Origin: Verrucomicrobiota bacterium | Lineage (GTDB): Bacteria > Verrucomicrobiota > Verrucomicrobiia > Limisphaerales > UBA1096 | Direction: 5' to 3' | Assembly (NCBI GenBank): GCA_030749225.1 | Contig: JASMKO010000073.1 | Location: 39,141-103,140 of the forward strand | DNA: 64,000 nucleotides | Part shown: positions 45,796 to 54,943 of the stretch, one piece after another | Layout of the letters: every line of letters starts with the position of its first letter | Numbering within the stretch: the first letter of the stretch is position 1 | Notes under the pieces: generated by a model | Seen by the model: only the letters and a program-made list of their open reading frames with translations | Database searches by the model: none | What the model was told of the DNA's origin: nothing | Translations under genes and position numbers: made by a program

Positions 45796-47225
45796 ACGAT
45801 TTCCCCACCCAACTTTTGATCAACGGCACATGGCTCGACGGCTCTGGAGCCAAGCGCTTGGCCATCGTCAACCCGGCAACGGAGGAGCCCTTCGCCGAGG
45901 TCAGCTCCGCCACCGCCGATGAAATAGGCCAAGCGGCCAAAGCGGCCCAGGCAGCGTTCGAGTCCGGCTGGCGCGACCTGCCGCCGGGCCAACGCGCCGA
46001 AATGCTGCACAACCTGGCCAAGCGCATCCGCGAAAACACGGAAAACATCGCGCAGCTCGAGACACGCAACGTTGGCAAGCCGATCGGTGACGCCCGCTGG
46101 GAGGCCGATGCCGGCGCGAAGGTGTTCGACTATTACGCCGGGGCGATCGGGCATTTGTGCGGCCAAACGATCCCCGTGGCTCGGGGCGGCTTTGACTTCA
46201 CGCTGCGGCAGCCGATGGGTGTCATCGCCGCAATCACGCCTTGGAATTTCCCTTTCCTCATCGCCTGCTGGAAAGTCGCCCCGGCGCTCGCTGCCGGCAA
46301 CGCGGTCGTCCTCAAGCCGGCATCGCTCACGCCGTTGACTGCGCTGATGCTGGGCCAACTGGCGCAGGAAGCCGACCTGCCGAACGGTGTGCTGCAGGTG
46401 CTGCCCGGCAGCGGCGCGGAAGCCGGCCACGCGCTGGCCACCCATCCGCTCGTCCGAAAGATCGGCTTCACTGGCTCGACCGAGGTGGGCACGACGATCA
46501 TGAAACTGGCTGCGGACGACATCAAACGCGTGTCACTCGAGCTGGGCGGCAAGTCGCCGAACATCGTCTTTGCCGATGCCAACTGGGAACGCGCCGCCGC
46601 CGAGTCGCCGATGAGCGTCTTCGCCAACACCGGACAGGACTGCTGCGCCCGCAGCCGCATGTTCATCGAGCAATCGATCTTCGACCGGTTTGTGGATCAA
46701 TTCGTCGCTGCCACGGAAGCACTCAACATCGGCGACCCGGGAAACGAGACCACCCAGGTCGGCCCGATGATCTGCGCGGCGCAGCGCGAGCTCTCCGAGT
46801 CATTCATCGCCGGTGCCCGGGACGCGGGCTGTGAAATTCGATCCGGCGGCGACCGGCCAGACGAGAGCGGTTTTTACCTGAACCCGGCCGTAATTACCGG
46901 CGTCGAGACTAGCGACCGCGCTTGGCGCGAGGAAATTTTCGGACCGGTCGTTTGCCTGCGCCCGTTCAACGATGAAGCTGAGATGTTGCGCGAAGTCAAC
47001 GACACCAACTTTGGCTTGAGCGGTTCCGTCTGGTCGAGCAACCTGAGCCGCGCGCTGCGCGTGGCGCGCCGGGTCGAGAGCGGCGTTATCAGCGTCAACA
47101 CCCACTCGAGCGTGCATACCGAGGCACCGTTCGGCGGGTTCAAGCGCAGCGGCCTCGGCCGCGACCTTGGCATGTCCGCGATGGAGGCCTGCACTGAAGT
47201 AAAAAACATCTACGTCGGCGAATAG
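45792..47225 (+). CDS. Aldehyde dehydrogenase (aminoaldehyde/betaine aldehyde type)
   Basis: A 477-residue NAD(P)-dependent aldehyde dehydrogenase. ITPWNFPFLIACWKVAPALAAGN at about 148-170 (cofactor entrance), Glu250 in SLELGGKSP and catalytic Cys284 in NTGQDCCARSR. The C-terminal VNTHSSVHTEAPFGGFKRSG is typical. The GQDC context resembles aminobutyraldehyde and betaine aldehyde dehydrogenases. The start is GTG 45792, overlapping the previous stop; the longer frame from 45714 lies within the alcohol dehydrogenase. A betaine link to the nearby amine block is plausible but not shown. Confidence 0.92.
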   Translation: MNDFPTQLLINGTWLDGSGAKRLAIVNPATEEPFAEVSSATADEIGQAAKAAQAAFESGWRDLPPGQRAEMLHNLAKRIRENTENIAQLETRNVGKPIGDARWEADAGAKVFDYYAGAIGHLCGQTIPVARGGFDFTLRQPMGVIAAITPWNFPFLIACWKVAPALAAGNAVVLKPASLTPLTALMLGQLAQEADLPNGVLQVLPGSGAEAGHALATHPLVRKIGFTGSTEVGTTIMKLAADDIKRVSLELGGKSPNIVFADANWERAAAESPMSVFANTGQDCCARSRMFIEQSIFDRFVDQFVAATEALNIGDPGNETTQVGPMICAAQRELSESFIAGARDAGCEIRSGGDRPDESGFYLNPAVITGVETSDRAWREEIFGPVVCLRPFNDEAEMLREVNDTNFGLSGSVWSSNLSRALRVARRVESGVISVNTHSSVHTEAPFGGFKRSGLGRDLGMSAMEACTEVKNIYVGE

Positions 47226-47228
47226 CCA

Positions 47229-49169
47229 ATGAATCGACCAATGCGCCAATCCATCCAATTGACCAAGCGATGTCTGTTGCTTGGTGCGTTGGCGCTTGGC
47301 CAATCGGCCCTGGCTGGCTGGGTGGCCTACAACGATTTTGGCTCACCAAGCCACCGGGATAAATCCATCACCCGCATCGGCGCGACTTCGGCCGAACTGA
47401 AAGCCGGTACCGGCTCAGTCTTAAAAACCGGCAAACTCATCGACTTTGCCACTGGCCAATCCGAAAGAGTTCAGCTGAAATTGACCGTAACCGGTTCTCC
47501 GTCCAGCCAATCGGAAGTCGGCAATGACGCCCCCGCCACAACCGAGGCAGGTGCCGTCTTCGGTGATAGGGTCAACTGCTCCGGCGGCACATCACTTCCA
47601 ACCGGCAAGGTTCATTTTATTGATCTTTCCGGACTCGATCCGTCCAGACATTACGAACTGGTTTTGTTCGCAAGCAACCCGGCCGGCGGCACGGCCAAGC
47701 CGATTTCATTCACGTTGTGGGATATCTCGTCGTTTGAGAACCGCAGCGTCGTAGCGCCGGGGCGTGTCACGATTGATGGCCAATTCAACCGCACAACGAC
47801 CATCGAGACCACCGGCAATGACAGCGCCGTGCGCGGCAATGTCTGCCGATACGAGTTCATCCGAACCGGCAACGACGGCGACCTGCGGGTGATCCTCCAG
47901 TCGCCAAACGGCGGCCAGTTGAATGCCCTCATGCTGCGGGAACAGACACCGCCAGTGCTCGCTGCCAAGCCGGTTGTCGCGCTGGGCGAGGACCACGCCG
48001 TCATCAACGGCACGATCGCCGATCCGGCCAATGGCGCGATCGAGTTGCGCTGGCGCGAAGCCGGTAGCGAGGCGGCATGGCAGACCAAGGCACTGACACC
48101 GAACGAAGACAGCGCGGTCGTAGCCCGGCTTAATTCGTTGGCGGTGTTCGTTGATCACGAGTTTGTCTTCGTGCAAAAAACCGACGACGGCGAAATCGTC
48201 TCGGAGGCGCAGATCATCCGACCGCAAAAGCTGGGAGTGATCTACTCGACCGGCTTCGAGCCGACCGAGCCGGTGGCGTTCCTGCCGGGAGCGATCACGG
48301 CGAAGACCGGCCCGTGGCGCGTGGCCAAGGGCAACGCCGAGGTGCAGACCAGCCGAGTCGCGCATGGTGGCCAGGCGGTGCGCACCGGCGACTGCGTCAT
48401 CGAGATGACGCTGGAAAACCCCGAGCCGGTGCTGTGGGCTGACGCGTTCATCCAGGATCCCGGTATCAGCCAGGCGCGGCGGATCCCCGATGGCAAGGCC
48501 AGCAGCGTGTTGCTGTTTCACGACGGCAAACTCCTCGCGCTTGACGGCAATGGCTCGGGTGGCGGCAGCTTCGTCACGGCGGGGGAATTGCAGGGCGACC
48601 GCTTCACGCGACTCACCATCCGCAGCGACTACGGGGCCAGGCAGTTCGACGTCTGGGTGGACGGCAAACCGGCCTTGGCGAAGCTCGGCTTCAAGGACAA
48701 CTCAGTGACACGCTTCCACGGGGCCAAGCGCTTGGCCGGTGCGAACAGTTACCTCGACGACTTTAGCCTCTCGACGTGGGGGCTCGACCGCGACAGCGAC
48801 GGCGACGGCATGAACGACCTCGACGAGGCCAAGTTCTACGGTTCCTACCCGCTGCTCGCCGACAGCGACCGTGACGGCGCGAGCGACGCGCACGAGATCG
48901 CCGCCGGGACGCACCCGGCCGATCCCGGATCGATCTTTGCCGTGAAGATCGGTACAGCAGCCGATGGCAAAACGAAGCTGTCGATCCCGACGCTGACCGG
49001 CCTCGAATATACGCTGCAACGCCGCGCCGCGCTTGCCCAGGGGCGGTGGCGGAGCGTGCCTGGTTTCGAGAACATGCCAGGCGACGGCAGCGTGCAGTCG
49101 TTCCTCGAGACCCCGGACGGGCGCAACTACTTTTACCGCGGCGTCATCGTGAACCGCCTGAACCCCTGA
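47229..49169 (+). CDS. Exported beta-rich protein with calcium-binding type 3 repeats
   Basis: A 646-residue secreted protein. Signal peptide about 1-30 (contains palindrome at 47296, LGQSALAGW), followed by beta-rich regions: AYNDFGSPS..., then SIVYSTGFEP-like, then a stretch with two calcium-binding motifs of the thrombospondin type 3 form, DRDSDGDGMNDLDE and DSDRDGASDAHE (about 540-570). The C-terminus is the short RxxLAQGRWR...FYRGV domain common in Verrucomicrobiota. No catalytic motif recognised. It follows the aldehyde dehydrogenase gene by 3 nt and precedes a LamG-methyltransferase fusion by 1 nt, so it is part of the same operon. Confidence 0.82.
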   Translation: MNRPMRQSIQLTKRCLLLGALALGQSALAGWVAYNDFGSPSHRDKSITRIGATSAELKAGTGSVLKTGKLIDFATGQSERVQLKLTVTGSPSSQSEVGNDAPATTEAGAVFGDRVNCSGGTSLPTGKVHFIDLSGLDPSRHYELVLFASNPAGGTAKPISFTLWDISSFENRSVVAPGRVTIDGQFNRTTTIETTGNDSAVRGNVCRYEFIRTGNDGDLRVILQSPNGGQLNALMLREQTPPVLAAKPVVALGEDHAVINGTIADPANGAIELRWREAGSEAAWQTKALTPNEDSAVVARLNSLAVFVDHEFVFVQKTDDGEIVSEAQIIRPQKLGVIYSTGFEPTEPVAFLPGAITAKTGPWRVAKGNAEVQTSRVAHGGQAVRTGDCVIEMTLENPEPVLWADAFIQDPGISQARRIPDGKASSVLLFHDGKLLALDGNGSGGGSFVTAGELQGDRFTRLTIRSDYGARQFDVWVDGKPALAKLGFKDNSVTRFHGAKRLAGANSYLDDFSLSTWGLDRDSDGDGMNDLDEAKFYGSYPLLADSDRDGASDAHEIAAGTHPADPGSIFAVKIGTAADGKTKLSIPTLTGLEYTLQRRAALAQGRWRSVPGFENMPGDGSVQSFLETPDGRNYFYRGVIVNRLNP

Positions 49170-49170
49170 G

Positions 49171-52026
49171 ATGAACCGACGAAAAACAATTTGGCCAAGC
49201 GGATTCGTTATCACGGTCATGCTTCTGCTTGGCTATGTTTCCGGGGCCGCCCAAAGCCCGGTGAATGAGTGGGTGCTCTCACCGGACAACATCGACATCA
49301 CGACGGTGAAGGACCTCTCCGGTAACGAGGACGGCCTGTTGCATGGGCGGAGGGTGCCGACTCAAAACCCGCCGGCGCTCTATTTCGACGGGACAGACAC
49401 CTACATCGAACTGGCCGGCAAGGAGGAGGCCAAGTCACTGCCAAAAAGCAAGCTTACCGCCGAGGCGTGGGTAGCCGTGAACTCTCCCGCTGAGTGGGGC
49501 GGCATCGTCGGTTGCCTGCAGGACAACGGGAGTTTCGAGAAAGGCTGGGTGCTCGGCTACAACAACGATGAGTTCAACTTTGCGCTCTCTACCGGAGGCG
49601 ACCTCACCTACCTGAACGCCTCGACCTCGTTCCAGACCGGCCGATGGTATCATGTCGTTGGCACCTACGATGGGTCGCGGATGCGTATCTATGTCAACGG
49701 TGTCGAGCGCGGCAGCAGCAGCAAACGCCGGGGATCTATCGACTACTCGCCGGCCACATACGTCATCGGCTGTTACCTGGATGACAACGAGTTTTATCCG
49801 CTGGAAGGCTTCATCTCCGGAGTCCGCCTCTACAATCGCGCGCTCACGAGCCAGCAGGTTCGCAACCGCTACAACCGCACCCGGGGCAGCCACACCGCCC
49901 GGCCCAAGCCGCCGGCCGTCGTGACCAACCGCGAGTTGAGCACAGGGCCGTACCTGGCTTTCACATCGCCGGGCGAAGCGGTTGTCCGGTGGGAAACCGC
50001 CAAGCCAATGCCGACGCGCCTCGCGTACGGCACGACGGCAACGCTGCAACACCGCATCGAGCTGCCGAAGAAAACACGGCAGCACGAGGCTGCGATTCCC
50101 GGTATCGTTCCCGGTGCCACATATCATTACTCAGTCGGCGTCGAGCAGGACGGGCAGACCCAGTGGCTTGCCCCATCAACTGGTGAGTCCGACTTCAACT
50201 ATACGCGGCCGGACATTACCGGCGTCGAGTCGCCGTACGCAGAGGACGGGCGGATGCGAAAGAGCCGCGCGGCCGCCGAAGCGATCCTCGCAGCCACCGG
50301 TATTCGCAAGGGCTACGCGATCGACTACGGCTGTGGAGAGGGGCGCCTGGCGTTCGCCTTGGCCAAACGCACCGAATTGACCGTGATCGGCGTGACCACC
50401 GACGCCGGCGAGGCGGCACGCGCCCGGGCGGCGCTGCGGCGAGCCGGCATTTACGGCATGCGGGTGACGATCCAGCACCGGCCGTTAGCCAAGCTGGAGC
50501 ACACGGACAACCTGTTCAATCTGGCCGTGTCGAGCGAGCTGTTACACGAGGGCAAGCTGCCCGGCGACCGCGCGGAATTGCTGCGCGTCCTCCGGCCAAG
50601 CGGCGGCGTACTCGCGCTGGGCGGTCTGCCGCAAAGCGGCCTGACGAAGCTCGTCGCCGGCTCGGCGCTGGCCGAGGCAACCACCACCAAGGTCAGCGGT
50701 GAACTGATCTTGGCCAAGCGTAAGCCGCTCGATGGCGCCGGCAAATGGACGCACACCTACGGCACCGCCGCGCAGACCTCCAACAGCGGCGACGAGATCG
50801 TCAACGGCCGCCGGATGGCCCTGCAATGGTTCGGCAAACCGGGCGCGCGCGGCATGATCGACCGGCAGGGGCGGAACCCGCCGCCGCTCACCAGCAACGG
50901 GTTCCTTTATGTGCAAGGCGACAACCGCATCTGGGGGCAGGACGCCTTCAACGGAACGATCCTCTGGAATTACGAGTTCCCGAGCGAACTGCGGCGTGTC
51001 AACACGCCGCGCGACGGCAGCAACATGTGCGCAGACGACTCGTCGCTATTCGTCGCGATGCGCGACCGCGCCTACCGGTTCGACGGCCAAACCGGGCAGT
51101 TGCTCCGAAACTTTCCGGTGGTCAGCACCGACGCGGCCAACTGGGGTTACATCGCCAACGACGGTAACCTGCTGTTTGGCAGCAGCGTCAAGCCCGGCTC
51201 GGAGTACACGAAGTTCAAAGGGACGCCCTACTGGTACGACTCCACGGGCACGCAGGATACAGCCAAGGTTTGTAGCGACAACCTGTTCGCCATCGACAAG
51301 CAGAGCGGCCGAAAAAAATGGGAGTATCGCGGCGGTAAAATCATCAATACCACGATCGCCATCGGCGGCGGGCGGGTGTACTTCGTCGAGTCGAACTCGT
51401 CGAGCATCCGGAACGAGTCAACCAGCCGCATCGACTCGAGCAGCCTGTGGTCGAGCCTGCGGCTTGTGGCGCTCAACCAGCAGACCGGTGCCAAGGTCTG
51501 GAGCAAGTCGATCACCGTCAACAAGTCGCCCTACCCGGTCGTGTTCTTCCTCGCGCAGACCGGGGACCGGCTGATCCTCAGCTACACCACCAGCCGCTAT
51601 TACTTGGACGCCTTTTCCACCCGCAACGGCAGCAAGGTCTGGTCAAAGAACCACTCGTGGAACCGAAACCATCACGGCGGCCACATGTACCATCCGGTGA
51701 TTGTCGGGGACGCGGTAATCGTCGAGCCATACGGCTATCGCCTGTCGAACGGTAGCACCGTGCATCGCGGCCTGCCGCAACGCGGCGGATGCAGCACGAT
51801 GTCCGCCTCGAAAAACACGGTGCATTACATCAACTGGGATTACGACAAGGGCTCGATGTATTTTTGGGACCTGGACACCAACCGGCGGCGGCTGATGGTC
51901 GGCTCGCGGTCAAGCTGCTGGCTCTCGCTCATCTCCGGCAACGGCATGATCCTCTCGCCCACGGCCAGTTCCGGCTGCCGCTGCCGCTACCCCATTCAAA
52001 CCTCAATCGGATTCACGAGAAGATGA
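49171..52026 (+). CDS. Exported LamG / phosphatase-N-like / methyltransferase / beta-propeller fusion
   Basis: A 951-residue protein. Signal peptide about 1-27; LamG beta-sandwich about 45-235 (GRWYHVVGTYDGSRMRIYVNG). A fibronectin-like domain at about 255-345 resembles the N-terminus of purple acid phosphatases. A Rossmann domain at about 360-530 has the SAM-binding AIDYGCGEGRLAF near residue 388 and VLRPSGGVLALGG. A PQQ-binding-like beta-propeller covers about 545-930 and ends in SSGCRCRYPIQTS. The methyltransferase core in a protein with an export signal is unusual, as SAM is not expected outside the cytoplasm. Its stop overlaps the next gene (ATGA). Confidence 0.84.
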   Translation: MNRRKTIWPSGFVITVMLLLGYVSGAAQSPVNEWVLSPDNIDITTVKDLSGNEDGLLHGRRVPTQNPPALYFDGTDTYIELAGKEEAKSLPKSKLTAEAWVAVNSPAEWGGIVGCLQDNGSFEKGWVLGYNNDEFNFALSTGGDLTYLNASTSFQTGRWYHVVGTYDGSRMRIYVNGVERGSSSKRRGSIDYSPATYVIGCYLDDNEFYPLEGFISGVRLYNRALTSQQVRNRYNRTRGSHTARPKPPAVVTNRELSTGPYLAFTSPGEAVVRWETAKPMPTRLAYGTTATLQHRIELPKKTRQHEAAIPGIVPGATYHYSVGVEQDGQTQWLAPSTGESDFNYTRPDITGVESPYAEDGRMRKSRAAAEAILAATGIRKGYAIDYGCGEGRLAFALAKRTELTVIGVTTDAGEAARARAALRRAGIYGMRVTIQHRPLAKLEHTDNLFNLAVSSELLHEGKLPGDRAELLRVLRPSGGVLALGGLPQSGLTKLVAGSALAEATTTKVSGELILAKRKPLDGAGKWTHTYGTAAQTSNSGDEIVNGRRMALQWFGKPGARGMIDRQGRNPPPLTSNGFLYVQGDNRIWGQDAFNGTILWNYEFPSELRRVNTPRDGSNMCADDSSLFVAMRDRAYRFDGQTGQLLRNFPVVSTDAANWGYIANDGNLLFGSSVKPGSEYTKFKGTPYWYDSTGTQDTAKVCSDNLFAIDKQSGRKKWEYRGGKIINTTIAIGGGRVYFVESNSSSIRNESTSRIDSSSLWSSLRLVALNQQTGAKVWSKSITVNKSPYPVVFFLAQTGDRLILSYTTSRYYLDAFSTRNGSKVWSKNHSWNRNHHGGHMYHPVIVGDAVIVEPYGYRLSNGSTVHRGLPQRGGCSTMSASKNTVHYINWDYDKGSMYFWDLDTNRRRLMVGSRSSCWLSLISGNGMILSPTASSGCRCRYPIQTSIGFTRR

Positions 52027-53297
52027 CGATGCGGGCCACAGTTTTGTTGACCAGCTTGGCGACGGCACTCGCTTGGCCAAGCGCCGCCGACTGGCCGTCA
52101 TATCGGCACGACAACCAGCGCAGTGCCATCAGCGCCGAGACGCTCAAGCTGCCGTTGGCCAAGCGGTGGCAAATGATCCCGGCGCAGCCGCCCTCCCCCG
52201 CCTGGGCCAAGCCAGCCAAATTTGATTTCTACATCTCCCCCCAGTCACGCAAGCCGCTCGTTCACCGGCTGGCCTACGACCACGCCTACCACGCCACAGC
52301 CGTCGGTGATCGCGTGTTTTACGGCTCCTCCGCCGAGCACACGGTGCACTGCCTCGATGCCTACAGCGGGAAGGAAAGATGGGTGTTTTTCACCGATGGC
52401 CCGGTGCGGTTTGCGCCGTCTATTGACAATGGTCGCGTCTATGCCGGCTCGGACGACGGCACCGCCTACTGCCTCGACGCTGCCACGGGTAAACTGATCT
52501 GGAGCCACACCGCCGCCAGCGAGAAAAACACGCTTGTCCCCAACGACGGCCGGCTGGTCTCGCCTTGGAGCGTGCGCAGTTCGATCGCGGTGGACGGCGG
52601 CACGGCCTACTTCACCTCCGGTTTCTTTCCGCACGAGGGCGTCTACATGAGCGCCGTGAACGCGCTTACCGGCAAGGCGACCGGGAGGCAGCACTGGAAA
52701 CAGCATCACCTCAACAAGGGCTCGTTCCAGGGCTACATGCTGCTTTCCAACTCACGCATCTACATGCCGGGCGGACGTAGCACGCCGTTTTATTTCGACC
52801 GGCGCACCGGGAAACGGCTTGGACAGTTTGCGAAGGGCAACGGCATGGGATCATTTGTGCTGCTGGCCGACAACCGCATCTTCCACGGACCAGCAGATCG
52901 CAGCGGCGGCGTGCTCACCGAGACCGGTTTGTCCGGCGACAAGGTCGCCTCGCACACGGACGCACTGGACATGATCGTTGATGCCCAAGCGATGTTCCTG
53001 CTCACCTCAAACAAAGTGAGCGCGATGACACGCAGTAACCGGCGGACACTTTGGAGCCAGACTGTCGAGGCAGGCAACGCGTTGGCGTTGGCAGGCAAGA
53101 CGCTGTTCGTCGGTAGCCACGACAAGGTGAGCGCCCTCAACGCCGCCAACGGCCGCGTACTGTGGAGCGGCACGGTGCCGGGCCGGGCCCTCGGCCTCGC
53201 CGTAGCCAACGGCGCACTGCTGGTTAGCACCGACACCGGCGCCATCGTCAGCTTCGGCCAGGCCTCCGACCAGCCCAGCGCATGGATTCTTTATTAG
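52023..53297 (+). CDS. Exported PQQ-binding-like beta-propeller protein
   Basis: A 424-residue protein, signal peptide about 1-22 with AWPSAAD read from a palindrome (52073). The WPSYRHDNQRS start and blades HCLDAYSGKERWV, YCLDAATGKLIW and LNAANGRVLWSG show a seven- or eight-bladed propeller. It is shorter than the propeller of the preceding fusion but of the same kind, and may be its partner. ATG 52023 is chosen because it overlaps the upstream stop (ATGA). The frame upstream lies inside the fusion gene. It ends one base before the HAD gene. Confidence 0.87.
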   Translation: MTMRATVLLTSLATALAWPSAADWPSYRHDNQRSAISAETLKLPLAKRWQMIPAQPPSPAWAKPAKFDFYISPQSRKPLVHRLAYDHAYHATAVGDRVFYGSSAEHTVHCLDAYSGKERWVFFTDGPVRFAPSIDNGRVYAGSDDGTAYCLDAATGKLIWSHTAASEKNTLVPNDGRLVSPWSVRSSIAVDGGTAYFTSGFFPHEGVYMSAVNALTGKATGRQHWKQHHLNKGSFQGYMLLSNSRIYMPGGRSTPFYFDRRTGKRLGQFAKGNGMGSFVLLADNRIFHGPADRSGGVLTETGLSGDKVASHTDALDMIVDAQAMFLLTSNKVSAMTRSNRRTLWSQTVEAGNALALAGKTLFVGSHDKVSALNAANGRVLWSGTVPGRALGLAVANGALLVSTDTGAIVSFGQASDQPSAWILY

Positions 53298-53298
53298 C

Positions 53299-54054
53299 AT
53301 GGGAACCATCAAGGCAATTACGTTTGACCTTTGGGACACACTGGTCGTGGATGACTCGGACGAAGCCAAGCGGGCCGAGCGCGGCCTGCGCTCGAAATTT
53401 GACGAGCGGCGGCATCTCCTATGGGAAGCGCTGAACGCCGAGCAGCCGATTGATTTGGAGACGGTTCATCTCGCCTACAACGTCGGCGATGCGGCCTTCA
53501 ACAAGACCTGGAAGGAGCACCATATCACGTGGCCCATCGCCGAGCGGCTGCACGTCATCCTCAAGGGGCTTGGCCGCGAGTTGCGGGAGGCTGCGTTCAA
53601 CGCCGTCGTCCGGGCTCACGAGGAGATGGAGGTCGAGATTCCGCCGGACACCATGCCCGGCGCAGCGCCGGTGCTTGAGCGCCTGGCCAAGCGCTACAAG
53701 CTTTGTATCGTCTCGGACGCCATCGTTTCGCCAGGGAGGTGCCTGCGGCAGTTGCTTGAAAACCACGGCTTGGCGAAGCCGTTCAGCGGCTTCGCCTTCT
53801 CCGACGAGGTCGGCCACAGCAAGCCGCACCGTTCGATGTTCGACTCGGCGGCAAGTCAGCTTGGCGTCGAGATTGGTGAAATGCTGCACGTTGGCGACCG
53901 CGACCACAACGATGTCAAGGGGCCGCAGCGGCTTGGCATGAAAGCGATCCTGTTCACCGCCTCGCGCGACGTGGACAAGACCGACACCACCGCCGAGGCG
54001 GTCTGCGAGTCGTTCGACGAACTGGATGCCGCAATCGAGCAGCTAAACGGCTGA
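53299..54054 (+). CDS. HAD-superfamily hydrolase
   Basis: A 251-residue HAD protein with four motifs: nucleophile Asp10 in FDLWDTLV, then SDA (motif II), Lys of SKPHRSMF (III) and GDRDHND (IV). At the +2 position after the nucleophile there is Trp, not the Asp used by phosphatases as general acid, so it is likely not a standard phosphatase; dehalogenase-type or other activity is possible. It is the last gene of the alcohol-dehydrogenase operon, 1 nt after the propeller gene, and faces the phosphonate operon across 14 nt. No phosphonatase (PhnX) motif was seen. Confidence 0.86.
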   Translation: MGTIKAITFDLWDTLVVDDSDEAKRAERGLRSKFDERRHLLWEALNAEQPIDLETVHLAYNVGDAAFNKTWKEHHITWPIAERLHVILKGLGRELREAAFNAVVRAHEEMEVEIPPDTMPGAAPVLERLAKRYKLCIVSDAIVSPGRCLRQLLENHGLAKPFSGFAFSDEVGHSKPHRSMFDSAASQLGVEIGEMLHVGDRDHNDVKGPQRLGMKAILFTASRDVDKTDTTAEAVCESFDELDAAIEQLNG

Positions 54055-54068
54055 AACTGATGTCTGGC

Positions 54069-54935
54069 CTACCGACCCATGTTGGGCAGGACAAGGTGGG
54101 TAATCCAGTTACGCACCTCAATCGTCCGCAATGACTCGTCCATCACATCGGGCTTGATATCCAGCGCCGAGACGATGTCCTCCCGCGACGGGTCAGTGTG
54201 AAGCGCCTCCAACTGGTCGATGTGAGCCAGGCCAGCGGAGGCATCCGCAAAGAATCCGAGCCGCACCAGTTTCTCGATCCGGCAAAACATCAGCCGAGCC
54301 ATCTCGTGCAGGTTGTATTCGGGATGATACTGCAATCCCCAAAACTCTGTGCCTTCGTGCTTCACCACGACCGACTGTATGCGGGTGAAGTCGTTGCCGG
54401 AAAGCCCAGTCGCCCCGGTCGGCAGCACGGTGACCTCGTCGTCGTGACTCGTGAAGGCGTCAAACAATGACGGCTTACCCTCGTAGAGCGGATGCGCGCG
54501 GCCCTCGTCAGTGAGCTTGATTTCCCGGGCGATTCCCATCTCGCGTCCGTTCGGGTTGAGCGCCACCTCGCCACCGGCGGCCACAACGGCGATCTGTGCC
54601 GCCCAGCAACTCCCGAACGCCGGTACGCCTTGTCGATAGCATTCCCGGGCAAACTCAATCTGCAACGCCACATCTGGCTTGCCGGAAAACACGCAGGAAC
54701 TGCACCCGGTCCACGCCACACCGTCGTAATCCCGCACCGAAGCACCAACCGGCAGGCTCACGCCGGAGTCGGCCGGAAAAATCACGTCACACTCGGTTCC
54801 GGCCGGGCCGCATCGCTTGAGCATACCAATGTAAAGGTCGGCAGCAACGCTGGCGCCACCAGACTGCAACTCGTCACGAGCGGCCCGTGTGTAACCGTCG
54901 ATGACCAGAAATCTGGGAGCACTACTATTCGTCAT
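54069..54935 (-). CDS. Class I glutamine-amidotransferase-like protein
   Basis: A 288-residue GMP-synthase-like glutamine amidotransferase. Nucleophile Cys110 in FGSCWAAQ, and His and Glu in LQYHPEYNLHE. It would release ammonia from glutamine or hydrolyse a gamma-glutamyl bond. It is the fourth gene of the phnA-phnY-phnW block, 8 nt after phnW. A role in amino-phosphonate metabolism (for example, processing a glutamylated intermediate) is inferred from position only. The C-terminal about 60 residues are extra to the core fold. Confidence 0.83.
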   Translation of the reverse strand: MTNSSAPRFLVIDGYTRAARDELQSGGASVAADLYIGMLKRCGPAGTECDVIFPADSGVSLPVGASVRDYDGVAWTGCSSCVFSGKPDVALQIEFARECYRQGVPAFGSCWAAQIAVVAAGGEVALNPNGREMGIAREIKLTDEGRAHPLYEGKPSLFDAFTSHDDEVTVLPTGATGLSGNDFTRIQSVVVKHEGTEFWGLQYHPEYNLHEMARLMFCRIEKLVRLGFFADASAGLAHIDQLEALHTDPSREDIVSALDIKPDVMDESLRTIEVRNWITHLVLPNMGR

Positions 54936-54943
54936 AATGAACG

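Noticed and set aside
53299..54054. HAD protein as phosphonoacetaldehyde hydrolase (PhnX)
   Set aside because: The nucleophile context is DLWDT, not the D-x-A-x-T of PhnX, and the neighbouring pathway uses PhnY and PhnA instead.
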